NCBI RefSeq assembly: GCF_023336895.1
Contig: NZ_JAMBLT010000003.1
Location: forward strand, 62,001-126,000
DNA: 64,000 nt
Source: Parasutterella secunda
Lineage (GTDB): Bacteria > Pseudomonadota > Gammaproteobacteria > Burkholderiales > Burkholderiaceae_F
Reading direction: 5' to 3'
Shown here: positions 31,628-39,562 of the stretch, one piece after another
How positions within the stretch are numbered: position 1 is the first letter of the stretch
How the letters are laid out: each line of letters opens with the position of its first letter
The notes under the pieces: generated by a model
The model's database searches: none
Told to the model about the DNA's origin: nothing
Seen by the model: only the letters and a program-made list of their open reading frames with translations
Translations under genes and position numbers: made by a program

Positions 31628-34107
31628 CAGCAAAATCAATATCATTTTGGGAATTGTTAAATGAAAATTCTATAAAAGTGCCGATCATCCAACGCGATTA
31701 CGCGCAAGGCCGTCCAGAGCAGAGTCCGTTGAGAGTACGCTTTTTAGCTTCATTAAAAACAGCTCTCGACACTCCTCAAGAATTGACGTTGGATTTTGTT
31801 TTTGGTTCTGTAGAAAACGGTGAATTTAAGCCTATTGATGGACAACAGCGGTTGACAACGTTATGGCTTTTACATTGGTATGTTGCTTTAAAGGCAGGGA
31901 AGCTAAAAGAAGTTGGAGAAACGTTAAAAAATTTCTCTTATGAGACCCGTATTTCCTCTAGGGAATTTTGTGAAAAATTATGTGACCCAAACCGTTTTAA
32001 AGGTTTCCTAGCTGAAAGAAATGATTCAAGCATAGTTGAATATATTGTTACTCAAACATGGTTCTATAAGAAGTGGCTACAAGATCCAACGATAAGTGGT
32101 ATGTTAAGGATGTTGGGATCCTTGCCGGGAGGAGATTCAATTAAGGTTAAGAGTGAAGAGAGAAAGATCGACAATATCGAAAAGCTATTTAAGGAAAGTA
32201 GTGTTAAATTCGAAGATTATTGGCGCAGACTAACTGAAGAGAAACTTATCAAATTTTATTATGTCCCAGTAGGGGATTATGGGCTGCATGATGATTTATA
32301 TATAAAAATCAACGCTCGAGGTAAACAACTAACTAGTTATGAAAATTTTAAAGCTGATTTAATAAATTCCATAAGAAAAGAGGGATGGGAAGACTTACTA
32401 GATTCAAAAAAGGGTATTGCCATCAAAATGGATACCGAATGGACGGATATATTTTGGAAACATACAAAAGAAAGAGGCATGAACTATAACATTGATGGAA
32501 TTTATTTTGCTTTCCTGAATCGTTTTTTTACTAATGAACTTTTGTTACCGAGAGACGAAAACGCAGAGTTGAAACTCAAGGCGATACTTAAAGATGGGGG
32601 CCAGTTGAGTAGTTATTTCCCGTCTGTTTATGCCGGTTTGAAGCCATATTTACTTGGTAGCGAGACTTTTAAGAGAGAGACTTTTGATAAATTAATGCGA
32701 ATTATGGACAACTACTACGATGTAGTCATAAATTGCGAAAAATGGATTAAATATAACGGCTTTTTAGATTCCGAAGAGTTGTCTAATTTTATCCCTGAGT
32801 ACGCTCCTGTTGAAGATTCTTCTCAAAAATCAAGTAAGCAATCAGGGAGCGGATTAATTCAACCAGTAAAGACGATCACTTTAATTGAACAAATTTGGTT
32901 TTTCTCAATATGCAAATATTTTGATGAAGGTAAATGGGATGAAGTCTCATTCCAACGTTGGATTCGAGTTGTTAAGAATTTAATTTCTGGAAAAGATTTG
33001 TCTGGAGATCTAGTTATTAGAAGTACTTCGGAGGTCAAAAAAACAATTGACCTACTTGAGCAGTTAAAGAGTCATGATGTTTACTATAGTTTGGAGACAC
33101 AGCCTATTAAAAATTCAGACACAGATTCGGATGCTCGCTTGACAGCTCGCTGGAACGAGGAAATTGAGAAAGCTAGAAAAATTCGGGAGGATGCGACTTG
33201 GGAAGTAAAGATTAAAGAAGCAGAAAAATACGGTTTCTTTGATGGAGCAATACGATTCTTGTTTCATGATGAAGAAAATAATGTTAATTGGAGTGACTTT
33301 GATAAAAAATACGAATGGGTTAAAGATCATTTTGCTTCAGGGAAGCCCACAAAAATAAAAGAACGGGCCTTTAGAGATGACATAAATGACATAAAAACTG
33401 TTCAACTACTAAAAGCATTATTTGTCCGATTCAGCGAACAAGAATTTGAGGATGTTGCGTATTTGAAATATCGTGTTTTCAATAATTACGCTAATACTTG
33501 GCGCTATTTCTTACTAAATAAAAAAATTGCACGTCCAGTACATCAATTACTGACTTCTAATGATAAAAAGAACCAAGAGGAAATAAACAAGAAAAAAGAA
33601 GTAATTGGTAAAGACTCGTACGTATATAAGCTCTTATTTAATAAGATAGATTTGTCTGAGGAAACGGCTTTGTTGGATTTTGTTGTTGACAAGATTCCGG
33701 ATTCTTGGATTAGGTACTGGCGAGGACATTTGTCAATATTCCCAAGTAGTCGGGGAGTATTCTTAGATGCAACAAAGCGTGATCATTTTATCTATGAAAA
33801 CATTCAAGAGAAAAAAATTTCTTTAATTGATAGTAACAATATTGTTCCCAATACCAAATATCTGTGGGGGGCTCACGTTTTATTCGTATATAAAGGGCAA
33901 GTGTTCGATTGGGATGAGAACAATTCCATTTATCTAATGGGAAAAAAAGATGACAATAGCTATGAGAGAAAGATGAAGAATCTGGATGAAGCAACTGATG
34001 AAGAACGGTTTTATTGTATAAAACTTCAGGGCGAATCGGAGGAGCTGGATAAGGGAAATGAAGAAATTCTTAAAAAACTCGATAAATTAACTTTTGCCAA
34101 ATCGTAA
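31624..34107 (+). CDS. DUF262 protein, GmrSD-like defence component, gene 2
   Basis: An 827-residue protein with an N-terminal DUF262 domain: VPIIQRDYAQGR near 18-29 and DGQQRLTT at 72-79. A further conserved-looking segment, NARGKQLTSYENFKADLIN, follows near 235. I do not see an HNH motif of the WDVEHI type, so this gene may supply the NTPase/recognition side while gene 1 supplies the nuclease, or each may act alone. Overlap of four bases implies coupled translation. Tandem DUF262 genes occur in defence islands; modified or foreign DNA would be the target (inference). Confidence 0.72.
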   Translation: MTAKSISFWELLNENSIKVPIIQRDYAQGRPEQSPLRVRFLASLKTALDTPQELTLDFVFGSVENGEFKPIDGQQRLTTLWLLHWYVALKAGKLKEVGETLKNFSYETRISSREFCEKLCDPNRFKGFLAERNDSSIVEYIVTQTWFYKKWLQDPTISGMLRMLGSLPGGDSIKVKSEERKIDNIEKLFKESSVKFEDYWRRLTEEKLIKFYYVPVGDYGLHDDLYIKINARGKQLTSYENFKADLINSIRKEGWEDLLDSKKGIAIKMDTEWTDIFWKHTKERGMNYNIDGIYFAFLNRFFTNELLLPRDENAELKLKAILKDGGQLSSYFPSVYAGLKPYLLGSETFKRETFDKLMRIMDNYYDVVINCEKWIKYNGFLDSEELSNFIPEYAPVEDSSQKSSKQSGSGLIQPVKTITLIEQIWFFSICKYFDEGKWDEVSFQRWIRVVKNLISGKDLSGDLVIRSTSEVKKTIDLLEQLKSHDVYYSLETQPIKNSDTDSDARLTARWNEEIEKARKIREDATWEVKIKEAEKYGFFDGAIRFLFHDEENNVNWSDFDKKYEWVKDHFASGKPTKIKERAFRDDINDIKTVQLLKALFVRFSEQEFEDVAYLKYRVFNNYANTWRYFLLNKKIARPVHQLLTSNDKKNQEEINKKKEVIGKDSYVYKLLFNKIDLSEETALLDFVVDKIPDSWIRYWRGHLSIFPSSRGVFLDATKRDHFIYENIQEKKISLIDSNNIVPNTKYLWGAHVLFVYKGQVFDWDENNSIYLMGKKDDNSYERKMKNLDEATDEERFYCIKLQGESEELDKGNEEILKKLDKLTFAKS

Positions 34108-34278
34108 GTGATTTATATTAATTTGACGAAGGAGGTGAGAAGCGATTTTTTGTTTTTTAATGGGTAGACCAAGTGACTTTTACACTGCAGAATTTTTATT
34201 AGCTGTTGATTTTTACCAATCCATTGTACAGTGTAGAGTTCAATCTAAACTATTAAAATTTTTTGAGGGGAAAAATAA

Positions 34279-35175
34279 ATGGCAAAAAGTAAACAAGAAT
34301 ATTTAGGCATTTTTAGAAATTTTGCTCAAGATCATTTAATAAATGTTATAAAAAGATCGGAAGATAAAAGTCAGAAAGCGGCTATTGTTAACAGGTGTCT
34401 TGTAAATTTCAGGAGTCAGAGGATAGAGCAAGTAAAGCAAGATGTCTGTGTAAAGTCTTTGGGTAATTTGGGTTTACTTAATGAAATTTTGATGATTACG
34501 TACGTTTCCTATGTTGTGATGCTTGAATACAGAAATAAAGTATGGCCTTATGACTACATGGCATTTTCTCGAAGAGTAGGTGAATTGTGGGAACCGTTTT
34601 GTAAACTTGCTTTTCAATTTCCTATTAAAGATTTGAAGTTAATTAATCCCCCTAATTTTGATAGTGTACAAAAGCAAATTAAGCTTAATGCCTCTCAATA
34701 TATTGATGGTTTGAAGTTAGATGATGCAACCAAGGTTGAATTGAAGCGATATTTTGCTATTCCATGGAAGATGGTGGATAGTGGAGGTATTAAATTGGCT
34801 TTAGATCTGCACTTTGAACAAAATAAAATACACTATAACTGTGATTTTAAAAGTGGCTTTAACTCGAATGAAAAAGGGAACACAAATCGATTGCTGTTGG
34901 TTGCAAGTATCTACAATTCTTTAAGCGAAAATGAAAAAACGATTTTATTTGTGAGACAACCTGAAGATAAAAACAACAATTATCTAAAAACGTTAAAAAG
35001 ATCACCATATTGGGACGTCTATTGTGCTAATGATTGTTACGAAGCAATTAAGAACTTTACAGGCTTTGATCTTAGAGGTTGGCTCGATAATAATGTAAAT
35101 TGGTCCGATGATATTTCGGAAGAGTTCAGATGTTACCTAAACAAGGAAAGTTTGATACAGTACTTAACATGGTAG
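34279..35175 (+). CDS. Putative type II-like restriction endonuclease (PD-(D/E)XK fold)
   Basis: A 298-residue protein. The segment LALDLHFEQNKIHYNCDFKSG near 173-193 has the D-x(13)-D-F-K spacing of a PD-(D/E)XK nuclease active site. The rest is helical with no known domain. GAGGGG eight bases before the ATG supports the start. It faces a gamma-class adenine methyltransferase gene at 35603 across a scarred intergenic region, so the two may form a restriction-modification pair. Without the partner this would be an unassigned nuclease; the assignment rests on motif plus context. Confidence 0.6.
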   Translation: MAKSKQEYLGIFRNFAQDHLINVIKRSEDKSQKAAIVNRCLVNFRSQRIEQVKQDVCVKSLGNLGLLNEILMITYVSYVVMLEYRNKVWPYDYMAFSRRVGELWEPFCKLAFQFPIKDLKLINPPNFDSVQKQIKLNASQYIDGLKLDDATKVELKRYFAIPWKMVDSGGIKLALDLHFEQNKIHYNCDFKSGFNSNEKGNTNRLLLVASIYNSLSENEKTILFVRQPEDKNNNYLKTLKRSPYWDVYCANDCYEAIKNFTGFDLRGWLDNNVNWSDDISEEFRCYLNKESLIQYLTW

Positions 35176-35602
35176 TTAACTAAATCAAATGGAAGGATGA
35201 AATGAGGCGAAACGTGATTGGTTTATTAGGTTACGGGATAGAGTCCAAGTGTGTGTTAGCGACCACATTAAAGTGAGCCAGATTCTGACGATTTAAACAA
35301 TGCCTCTTGGCGCCAAAAAATCAACCAAAAATTGAGCCACATTCAAGAATCAAAAAACAACCTAAAGTAAGTTACTCTGGAAATGATCGCTCGACCCTAG
35401 GCTGGCCTTGTTAGAGTTTCTGCGCTGCGGATTGTACGATCAGTAGCGCGTCATGTCGCAAGGGCTTGACCCGTCCAACTCTTTGGCACTAGTTGGCTAA
35501 AATTGAGCCTTTTATGGACTTTTAATCAAGCCATCTAGAAAAAAGTGTGGTTTAAACTCAAATGGCCGCTGTCCGCTAATTTGGTTTAATTTCTCTGACC
35601 GC
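35176..35602. mobile_element. Possible insertion-sequence remnant with repeated GAGCC motifs
   Basis: No intact gene. Three related motifs, AAGTGAGCCA (35271-35280), AATTGAGCCA (35330-35339) and AATTGAGCCT (35501-35510), recall the multiple terminal repeats at ends of IS21-like elements. On the minus strand a short frame ends RHDALLIVQSAAQKL before a stop, possibly the tail of a lost gene. I infer a decayed element that landed between the nuclease and methyltransferase genes. Confidence 0.3.
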
Positions 35603-37189
35603 TTATGAATTTCCAAGTCTGTTTGAGTATATTTGACCTATCATCGCATCAATTTCCTCATGCTTGGCATCTGCAAGCTCAAAAGAATTAGTATTCTCAT
35701 AGTCAAGCAGTTGTATAACTTTTTCATTAATTTTTTCCAATTGATCCTTGTTAGGCTCTATGTAAGGTAGTAACTTAATATAATTAGCTGAATTATTTGC
35801 AGTGGGATTTAAAATGTGAATTAGTTCATTGATAATACTTGAGTTCATTAATGCCAAAAAATAGAATAACTTCTGTTCATTCTTAGGAAAAATACCGACA
35901 ATTGATTGATCAAAAACATGTCCATCCATCAAAAAAGCTTTAATTGTTGACGACTTAACCATTGGTATACCAATACCAGTTTTAAAGTAAAAGCTAGGAT
36001 TTTGAAAACGAGTAGTTTTATTTTTGGCATAAAAATCAACCGTACCTTTATCCCATCTTATATACCACTCAAAGGGGTCTTTGTAATACCGTCTCTCAGA
36101 GGCACCCTTAATGTAAGGGATGTAACTTTCTGATACATTCTTAATCCCCTCGATAGATCTACAATCGGATACTTTATCTGGATCTACCAAAATGTAATTC
36201 TTTGAGCCTTTAATATTTTCATTGGCAACTTTTACAAAACGTTTATTGTCTCCACTATAAAAGCCAGTCACAACATCAGAAACGTCACCTAGCCTAAGAG
36301 GCACATTAGATAACAAAGATTGAATTTTAGTGTTGGCTAATATTACTTTTTGTTGTTCGTTTTCAAGTATTTCTTTCTGAGTCAAGTAAAAGTACTCTAA
36401 ATGATTGCTTTTTTTCTTGTTGTCTTCTAATAATGATTCGAATTCCTTTGGAGACTTGAAGCCTCTAATAACTTTTACAGTATTATTCAAAGCTTCGTCT
36501 TGTGTAGCCCTTTCTAAAGTGATAATCGAGAGATTCGAATATCCAAAGTTAACGCCAGGGAAAAACTTGGAAGGAAAAATTAGAATTTCACTAAGTTTGG
36601 TAGATTTTAACAGGAAAGATCTTAAACGGGCGTGTAAATTCAGGAAAAGGAACGTGTCAGGGATAATAAATGATAATTTCCCGTGCATTCTTAATAGAGA
36701 CACACATCTTAATAAAAACAAAGAATATGTTTCTTTAACATAGTGACCTCTATATTTTTTTTTCAGTAACGCTCTTTTCTCATGATCTTGCCATGCACCG
36801 TATGGGGGATTACCGATAATTTTAGAGTAATGCCCTCCAGATAGAGCGAACAAATCAAGTTGGTTATCTAGTAAAGTATCCGTTTGTTTTAACCATAATT
36901 CTGGCACGCTGTAAGAATCGAGTTTCTCATCCAATAAAGTATCAGTATTTCTAACGCAAACCGAGTTATGATGTTTATATTTCTTTTCTAGTATATTGAT
37001 GGCATTCTTATCAATATCAAGGGCGTCAATTTGTACTTTTACGTCTTTAGTCAATATTCTGTCTATGAAGGCACCCTCTCCAGCTGCGGGTTCTAAAATG
37101 ATATCGTTATCATGAAGGTCAAGCATTTCTACCATATAAGATGTTATCTCATAGGAGTTTGTATAATACGAGCAGAAAGAGTCTTGCAT
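35603..37189 (-). CDS. N6-adenine DNA methyltransferase (TaqI/Eco57I-like)
   Basis: A 528-residue gamma-class methyltransferase. The AdoMet-binding motif I LEPAAGEGAF is at 32-41 and the catalytic motif IV NPPY at 127-130. The C-terminal 250 residues form the target-recognition part (YIRWDKGTVDFY region). Between the motifs, TDTLLDEKLDSY (82-93) is repeated as TDTLLDNQLDLF (103-114), a local duplication. It should methylate adenine in a specific DNA sequence and either protect against the nuclease at 34279 or act as a combined enzyme of the type IIG kind; no nuclease motif is seen in it. Confidence 0.85.
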   Translation of the reverse strand: MQDSFCSYYTNSYEITSYMVEMLDLHDNDIILEPAAGEGAFIDRILTKDVKVQIDALDIDKNAINILEKKYKHHNSVCVRNTDTLLDEKLDSYSVPELWLKQTDTLLDNQLDLFALSGGHYSKIIGNPPYGAWQDHEKRALLKKKYRGHYVKETYSLFLLRCVSLLRMHGKLSFIIPDTFLFLNLHARLRSFLLKSTKLSEILIFPSKFFPGVNFGYSNLSIITLERATQDEALNNTVKVIRGFKSPKEFESLLEDNKKKSNHLEYFYLTQKEILENEQQKVILANTKIQSLLSNVPLRLGDVSDVVTGFYSGDNKRFVKVANENIKGSKNYILVDPDKVSDCRSIEGIKNVSESYIPYIKGASERRYYKDPFEWYIRWDKGTVDFYAKNKTTRFQNPSFYFKTGIGIPMVKSSTIKAFLMDGHVFDQSIVGIFPKNEQKLFYFLALMNSSIINELIHILNPTANNSANYIKLLPYIEPNKDQLEKINEKVIQLLDYENTNSFELADAKHEEIDAMIGQIYSNRLGNS

Positions 37190-37757
37190 TTTTGAACCTT
37201 GAAATAGCTTAAGTTTGCGCTTAAGATAAAGTATACTTTCTTCTAACTTAAAAATAAATAGCCATAGTCAAAAAGCTTGCTTCCAAATGTCACCGTTGAA
37301 ATCTTTTATCAATAAAGATGATTTTTCAACGCTCTTATAACTTTTTCCTCTCAATCAACGATTTTTACAAATGTCAAACAACAAACGAGTTAATCCTCTG
37401 GATGAATTACCCCCTCCCGAAAGGGAATAATTGCATACTGAAGGTCCTGTAAAAAATTCACTTAAAAGTCTCAACAGGCTTTACAAATAGAGAGTCTCTT
37501 CGCTATCTATCAAAAATCTTTTTCCTTTCTTTAGATCAAGCGATGGAATGAAAACGTCTGAAAATCTGTGCTCAAGCGGCTTGTATTCTTGGTGCTATAA
37601 ATGCTTTTCAATCAGGAATCTATCGGCGATTGGGACAGGTCCCAGCGTTTAAGAACACCTATCCCTTAATTTAATAGATCCCAGCAATCTCAGTTGGCAA
37701 ACTGGTTCAGAAAGGTCAAAAATTCGTGTGTCTATGTTTTAATTGCTTTGGTAGATC
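37190..37757. other. Intergenic region with no supported gene
   Basis: About 570 bases. Short frames exist (for example one reading CAQAACILGAINAFQSGIY near 37570-37620 with no start codon), which may be remnants of a lost gene. No terminator of textbook form and no repeat is visible. The methyltransferase promoter must lie at its left end. Confidence 0.4.
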
Positions 37758-37788
37758 TTTCATAAATTGAAACAGTCTATGTTGAAAT
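37758..37788 (+). promoter_or_regulatory. Regulon promoter element for the 37.8-kb paralogue pair
   Basis: TTTCATAAATTGAAA (37758-37772, a good inverted repeat), 10 bases, then TGAAAT (37783-37788), a poor -10. The centre is 51 bases before the ATG at 37816. Confidence 0.45.
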
Positions 37789-37815
37789 ACCCATTGTAAA
37801 CATGGAGTCCAAGGC

Positions 37816-38544
37816 ATGCGAAAGTACGATTGCTTCGAAGATGTCCAAAAAATTGAGCAAAAAATTTTCGCCTTAGTCAGAAAATTTAAGAAGGGATTAA
37901 CCCGAAATGAAACAATTGAACTGCATGAGTTATTTGCTGATCGTAAACGCCTGCTCAATAAATCTTGCCCATATACAGAAGAAAACTTGTCAGCTTTAAA
38001 AGAAATCAATCGAGAGCTTGAGAACCTGACGTTGTTAAATCGTAAGAGAGCACTTGACTTGGTGCGTTTTATATCGGATACCGGTATTTGTAGCAAATGT
38101 GGCGGTTGGAAGATTAAGGCTTATCTAATCGTTGATGGCGATATGGGCGGCATCGAACTTTCAGATGAAAAGGCCTATGGATCAAACTTTAATGAGATGC
38201 GCCCAATTCTAGCCTCCGCTCAAAAATATATCGCGCTTAAGCCCTTTAACACAGAAAATGAGCGCTTTGCTAAAGAAGAGATTGAGGAAGAAAAGTTATC
38301 TGAAGATCCGCAACTAGCGCATTGGAATGAGCCGGATTATGACCCTGACATTTTTCATAAGTGGTTTGTAGAAACTGTGCGTGGCTGTGATTGGATTTGC
38401 CACTATCAAAAGTCTCTTTCTCCAGCTCTACATCAGTTGCTTCGTTATCGCTTTTGGTCTGTGCCGGATCTCTTACGTTTGCGTTTTAGCACCGAGGCCG
38501 ACGTTGAGTTGATAGTTAACCAGAACTTGAAAAGGGGATCGTAA
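37816..38544 (+). CDS. Unknown protein, first of a paralogous pair
   Basis: A 242-residue soluble protein beginning with a helical, probably coiled-coil part (residues 1-80) and ending in a conserved aromatic segment WHICHYQ-like (CDWICHYQKSLS) and RFWSVPDLLRLR. A CSKCGGW motif sits near 92-98. It is homologous to the next gene along its length. GGAG eight bases before the ATG supports the start, and the regulon element lies upstream. No known domain; a role in the same response as the 6-29 kb genes is inferred from promoter only. Confidence 0.62.
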   Translation: MRKYDCFEDVQKIEQKIFALVRKFKKGLTRNETIELHELFADRKRLLNKSCPYTEENLSALKEINRELENLTLLNRKRALDLVRFISDTGICSKCGGWKIKAYLIVDGDMGGIELSDEKAYGSNFNEMRPILASAQKYIALKPFNTENERFAKEEIEEEKLSEDPQLAHWNEPDYDPDIFHKWFVETVRGCDWICHYQKSLSPALHQLLRYRFWSVPDLLRLRFSTEADVELIVNQNLKRGS

Positions 38545-38545
38545 G

Positions 38546-39295
38546 ATGATTGAAGTGAGAAGATACTCTTGTTATGACAGAGTCTGCCAAATTGAAAAGC
38601 AAATCTTTGGTACGAGTTCTTTTGTTAAGAGGGATATAGATGAAGGGGAACGAGAGCACATCAAAGAGTTACTAAAAGAGCGAAAAGATCTTTTGAATGC
38701 CTCGTGTCCCGATACGGCAGAAAATCAAAAACGCTTTTGGGAAGTCACTCAAAAACTCGTGTTATTGAATGAGCAAAATCACATTAAGGCAAAAAGAATC
38801 GTTGAAAAATTACTTCAATCGCCGATTTATACAAGCGAAACCGATTGGTGTATTCAGGCGGGTATTGAGCTAGGAAGAAACGGAATGGGGGCGATTTTGA
38901 AGGACGAAACTTATTACGGAAGTCTCTTTTATAGGACGCACACTTTTTTGTCTCAGCCTCAACGATATCTGAATCAATGTTTCAGTTCAGAAGATTTTGT
39001 TGTTGGAGCGAGGGAATACTGGCGATATTTTTGTTTAAAAGATCCAAAGCTCAGCGATTGGAATCATTTTGACTCAAGTACTCATATTAGAAATTGGCTC
39101 ACGGACACAGCTCACTTTTGCCATTGGTTAAGTGATCAAAATTTGTCTATTCCTTGGATCGCTCATGAAGCGTTGGATTTGAGGTATTGGTCTGTTCCGG
39201 ACTATCTGCGCTTGTCAAATAGTCTGAAGGGGACTGTGAAGCTATTGGTTCAGCATTATGTTGATGGGTATGGTAATAAGATCGTTGAGATATAA
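38546..39295 (+). CDS. Unknown protein, second of a paralogous pair
   Basis: A 249-residue paralogue of the preceding protein: RRYSCYDRVCQIEKQIF versus RKYDCFEDVQKIEQKIF at the N-terminus, LLNASCPDTAENQ versus LLNKSCPYTEENL in the middle and YWSVPDYLRLS versus FWSVPDLLRLR near the end. The zinc-like CxxC of the first copy is absent here. It starts one base after the previous stop, so the genes are translationally coupled. Unknown function; the two may form a heterodimer. Confidence 0.62.
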   Translation: MIEVRRYSCYDRVCQIEKQIFGTSSFVKRDIDEGEREHIKELLKERKDLLNASCPDTAENQKRFWEVTQKLVLLNEQNHIKAKRIVEKLLQSPIYTSETDWCIQAGIELGRNGMGAILKDETYYGSLFYRTHTFLSQPQRYLNQCFSSEDFVVGAREYWRYFCLKDPKLSDWNHFDSSTHIRNWLTDTAHFCHWLSDQNLSIPWIAHEALDLRYWSVPDYLRLSNSLKGTVKLLVQHYVDGYGNKIVEI

Positions 39296-39297
39296 CG

Positions 39298-39435
39298 GTG
39301 TCCGGGAAATTGTTTTCCCATCTCAAGAAGAAACTTAATCCGAATTTTGTTGTTAAAGATAAATTTAAAAGTGATAGTGGTGCCGAAGCGTGGCCGTATA
39401 TGAAAGACTGCCATAATAGGAGCCTAGACAGTTAA
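39298..39435 (+). CDS. Possible small ORF or gene remnant (45 residues)
   Basis: A frame starting with GTG directly after the preceding gene reads 45 residues (starts VSGKLFSHLKKKLNP, contains GAEAWPYMKDC). There is no good ribosome site. The residue mix looks like real protein, so it may be a coupled small gene or the tail of a lost one. Confidence 0.25.
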   Translation: MSGKLFSHLKKKLNPNFVVKDKFKSDSGAEAWPYMKDCHNRSLDS

Positions 39436-39463
39436 AGTGTATGTCCTTGATGCAATGAACAAG

Positions 39464-39516
39464 TGATTTAAATCAGCAAAGGCAAAGAGAATTTTGTGGT
39501 ATAACCCTGAGGGTTA
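39464..39516 (+). promoter_or_regulatory. Two palindromes before the HhH-glycosylase-like gene
   Basis: TGATTTAAATCA (39464-39475) has the TGAT-N4-ATCA layout of FNR/CRP-family sites, and TAACCCTGAGGGTTA (39502-39516) is a perfect inverted repeat about 47 bases before the ATG. Either could be an operator for the gene at 39563. They do not match the regulon element. Confidence 0.4.
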
Positions 39517-39562
39517 AACGTTTGTATTCTTTAGAGAAAGTCTTGGAATTTGGGAGGTAGTG

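Noticed and set aside
34160-34306. A 48-codon frame starting MGRPSDFYTAEF just before the nuclease gene, as a possible controller protein
   Set aside because: No ribosome site at a useful distance, it overlaps the nuclease start out of frame, and no helix-turn-helix pattern is seen.
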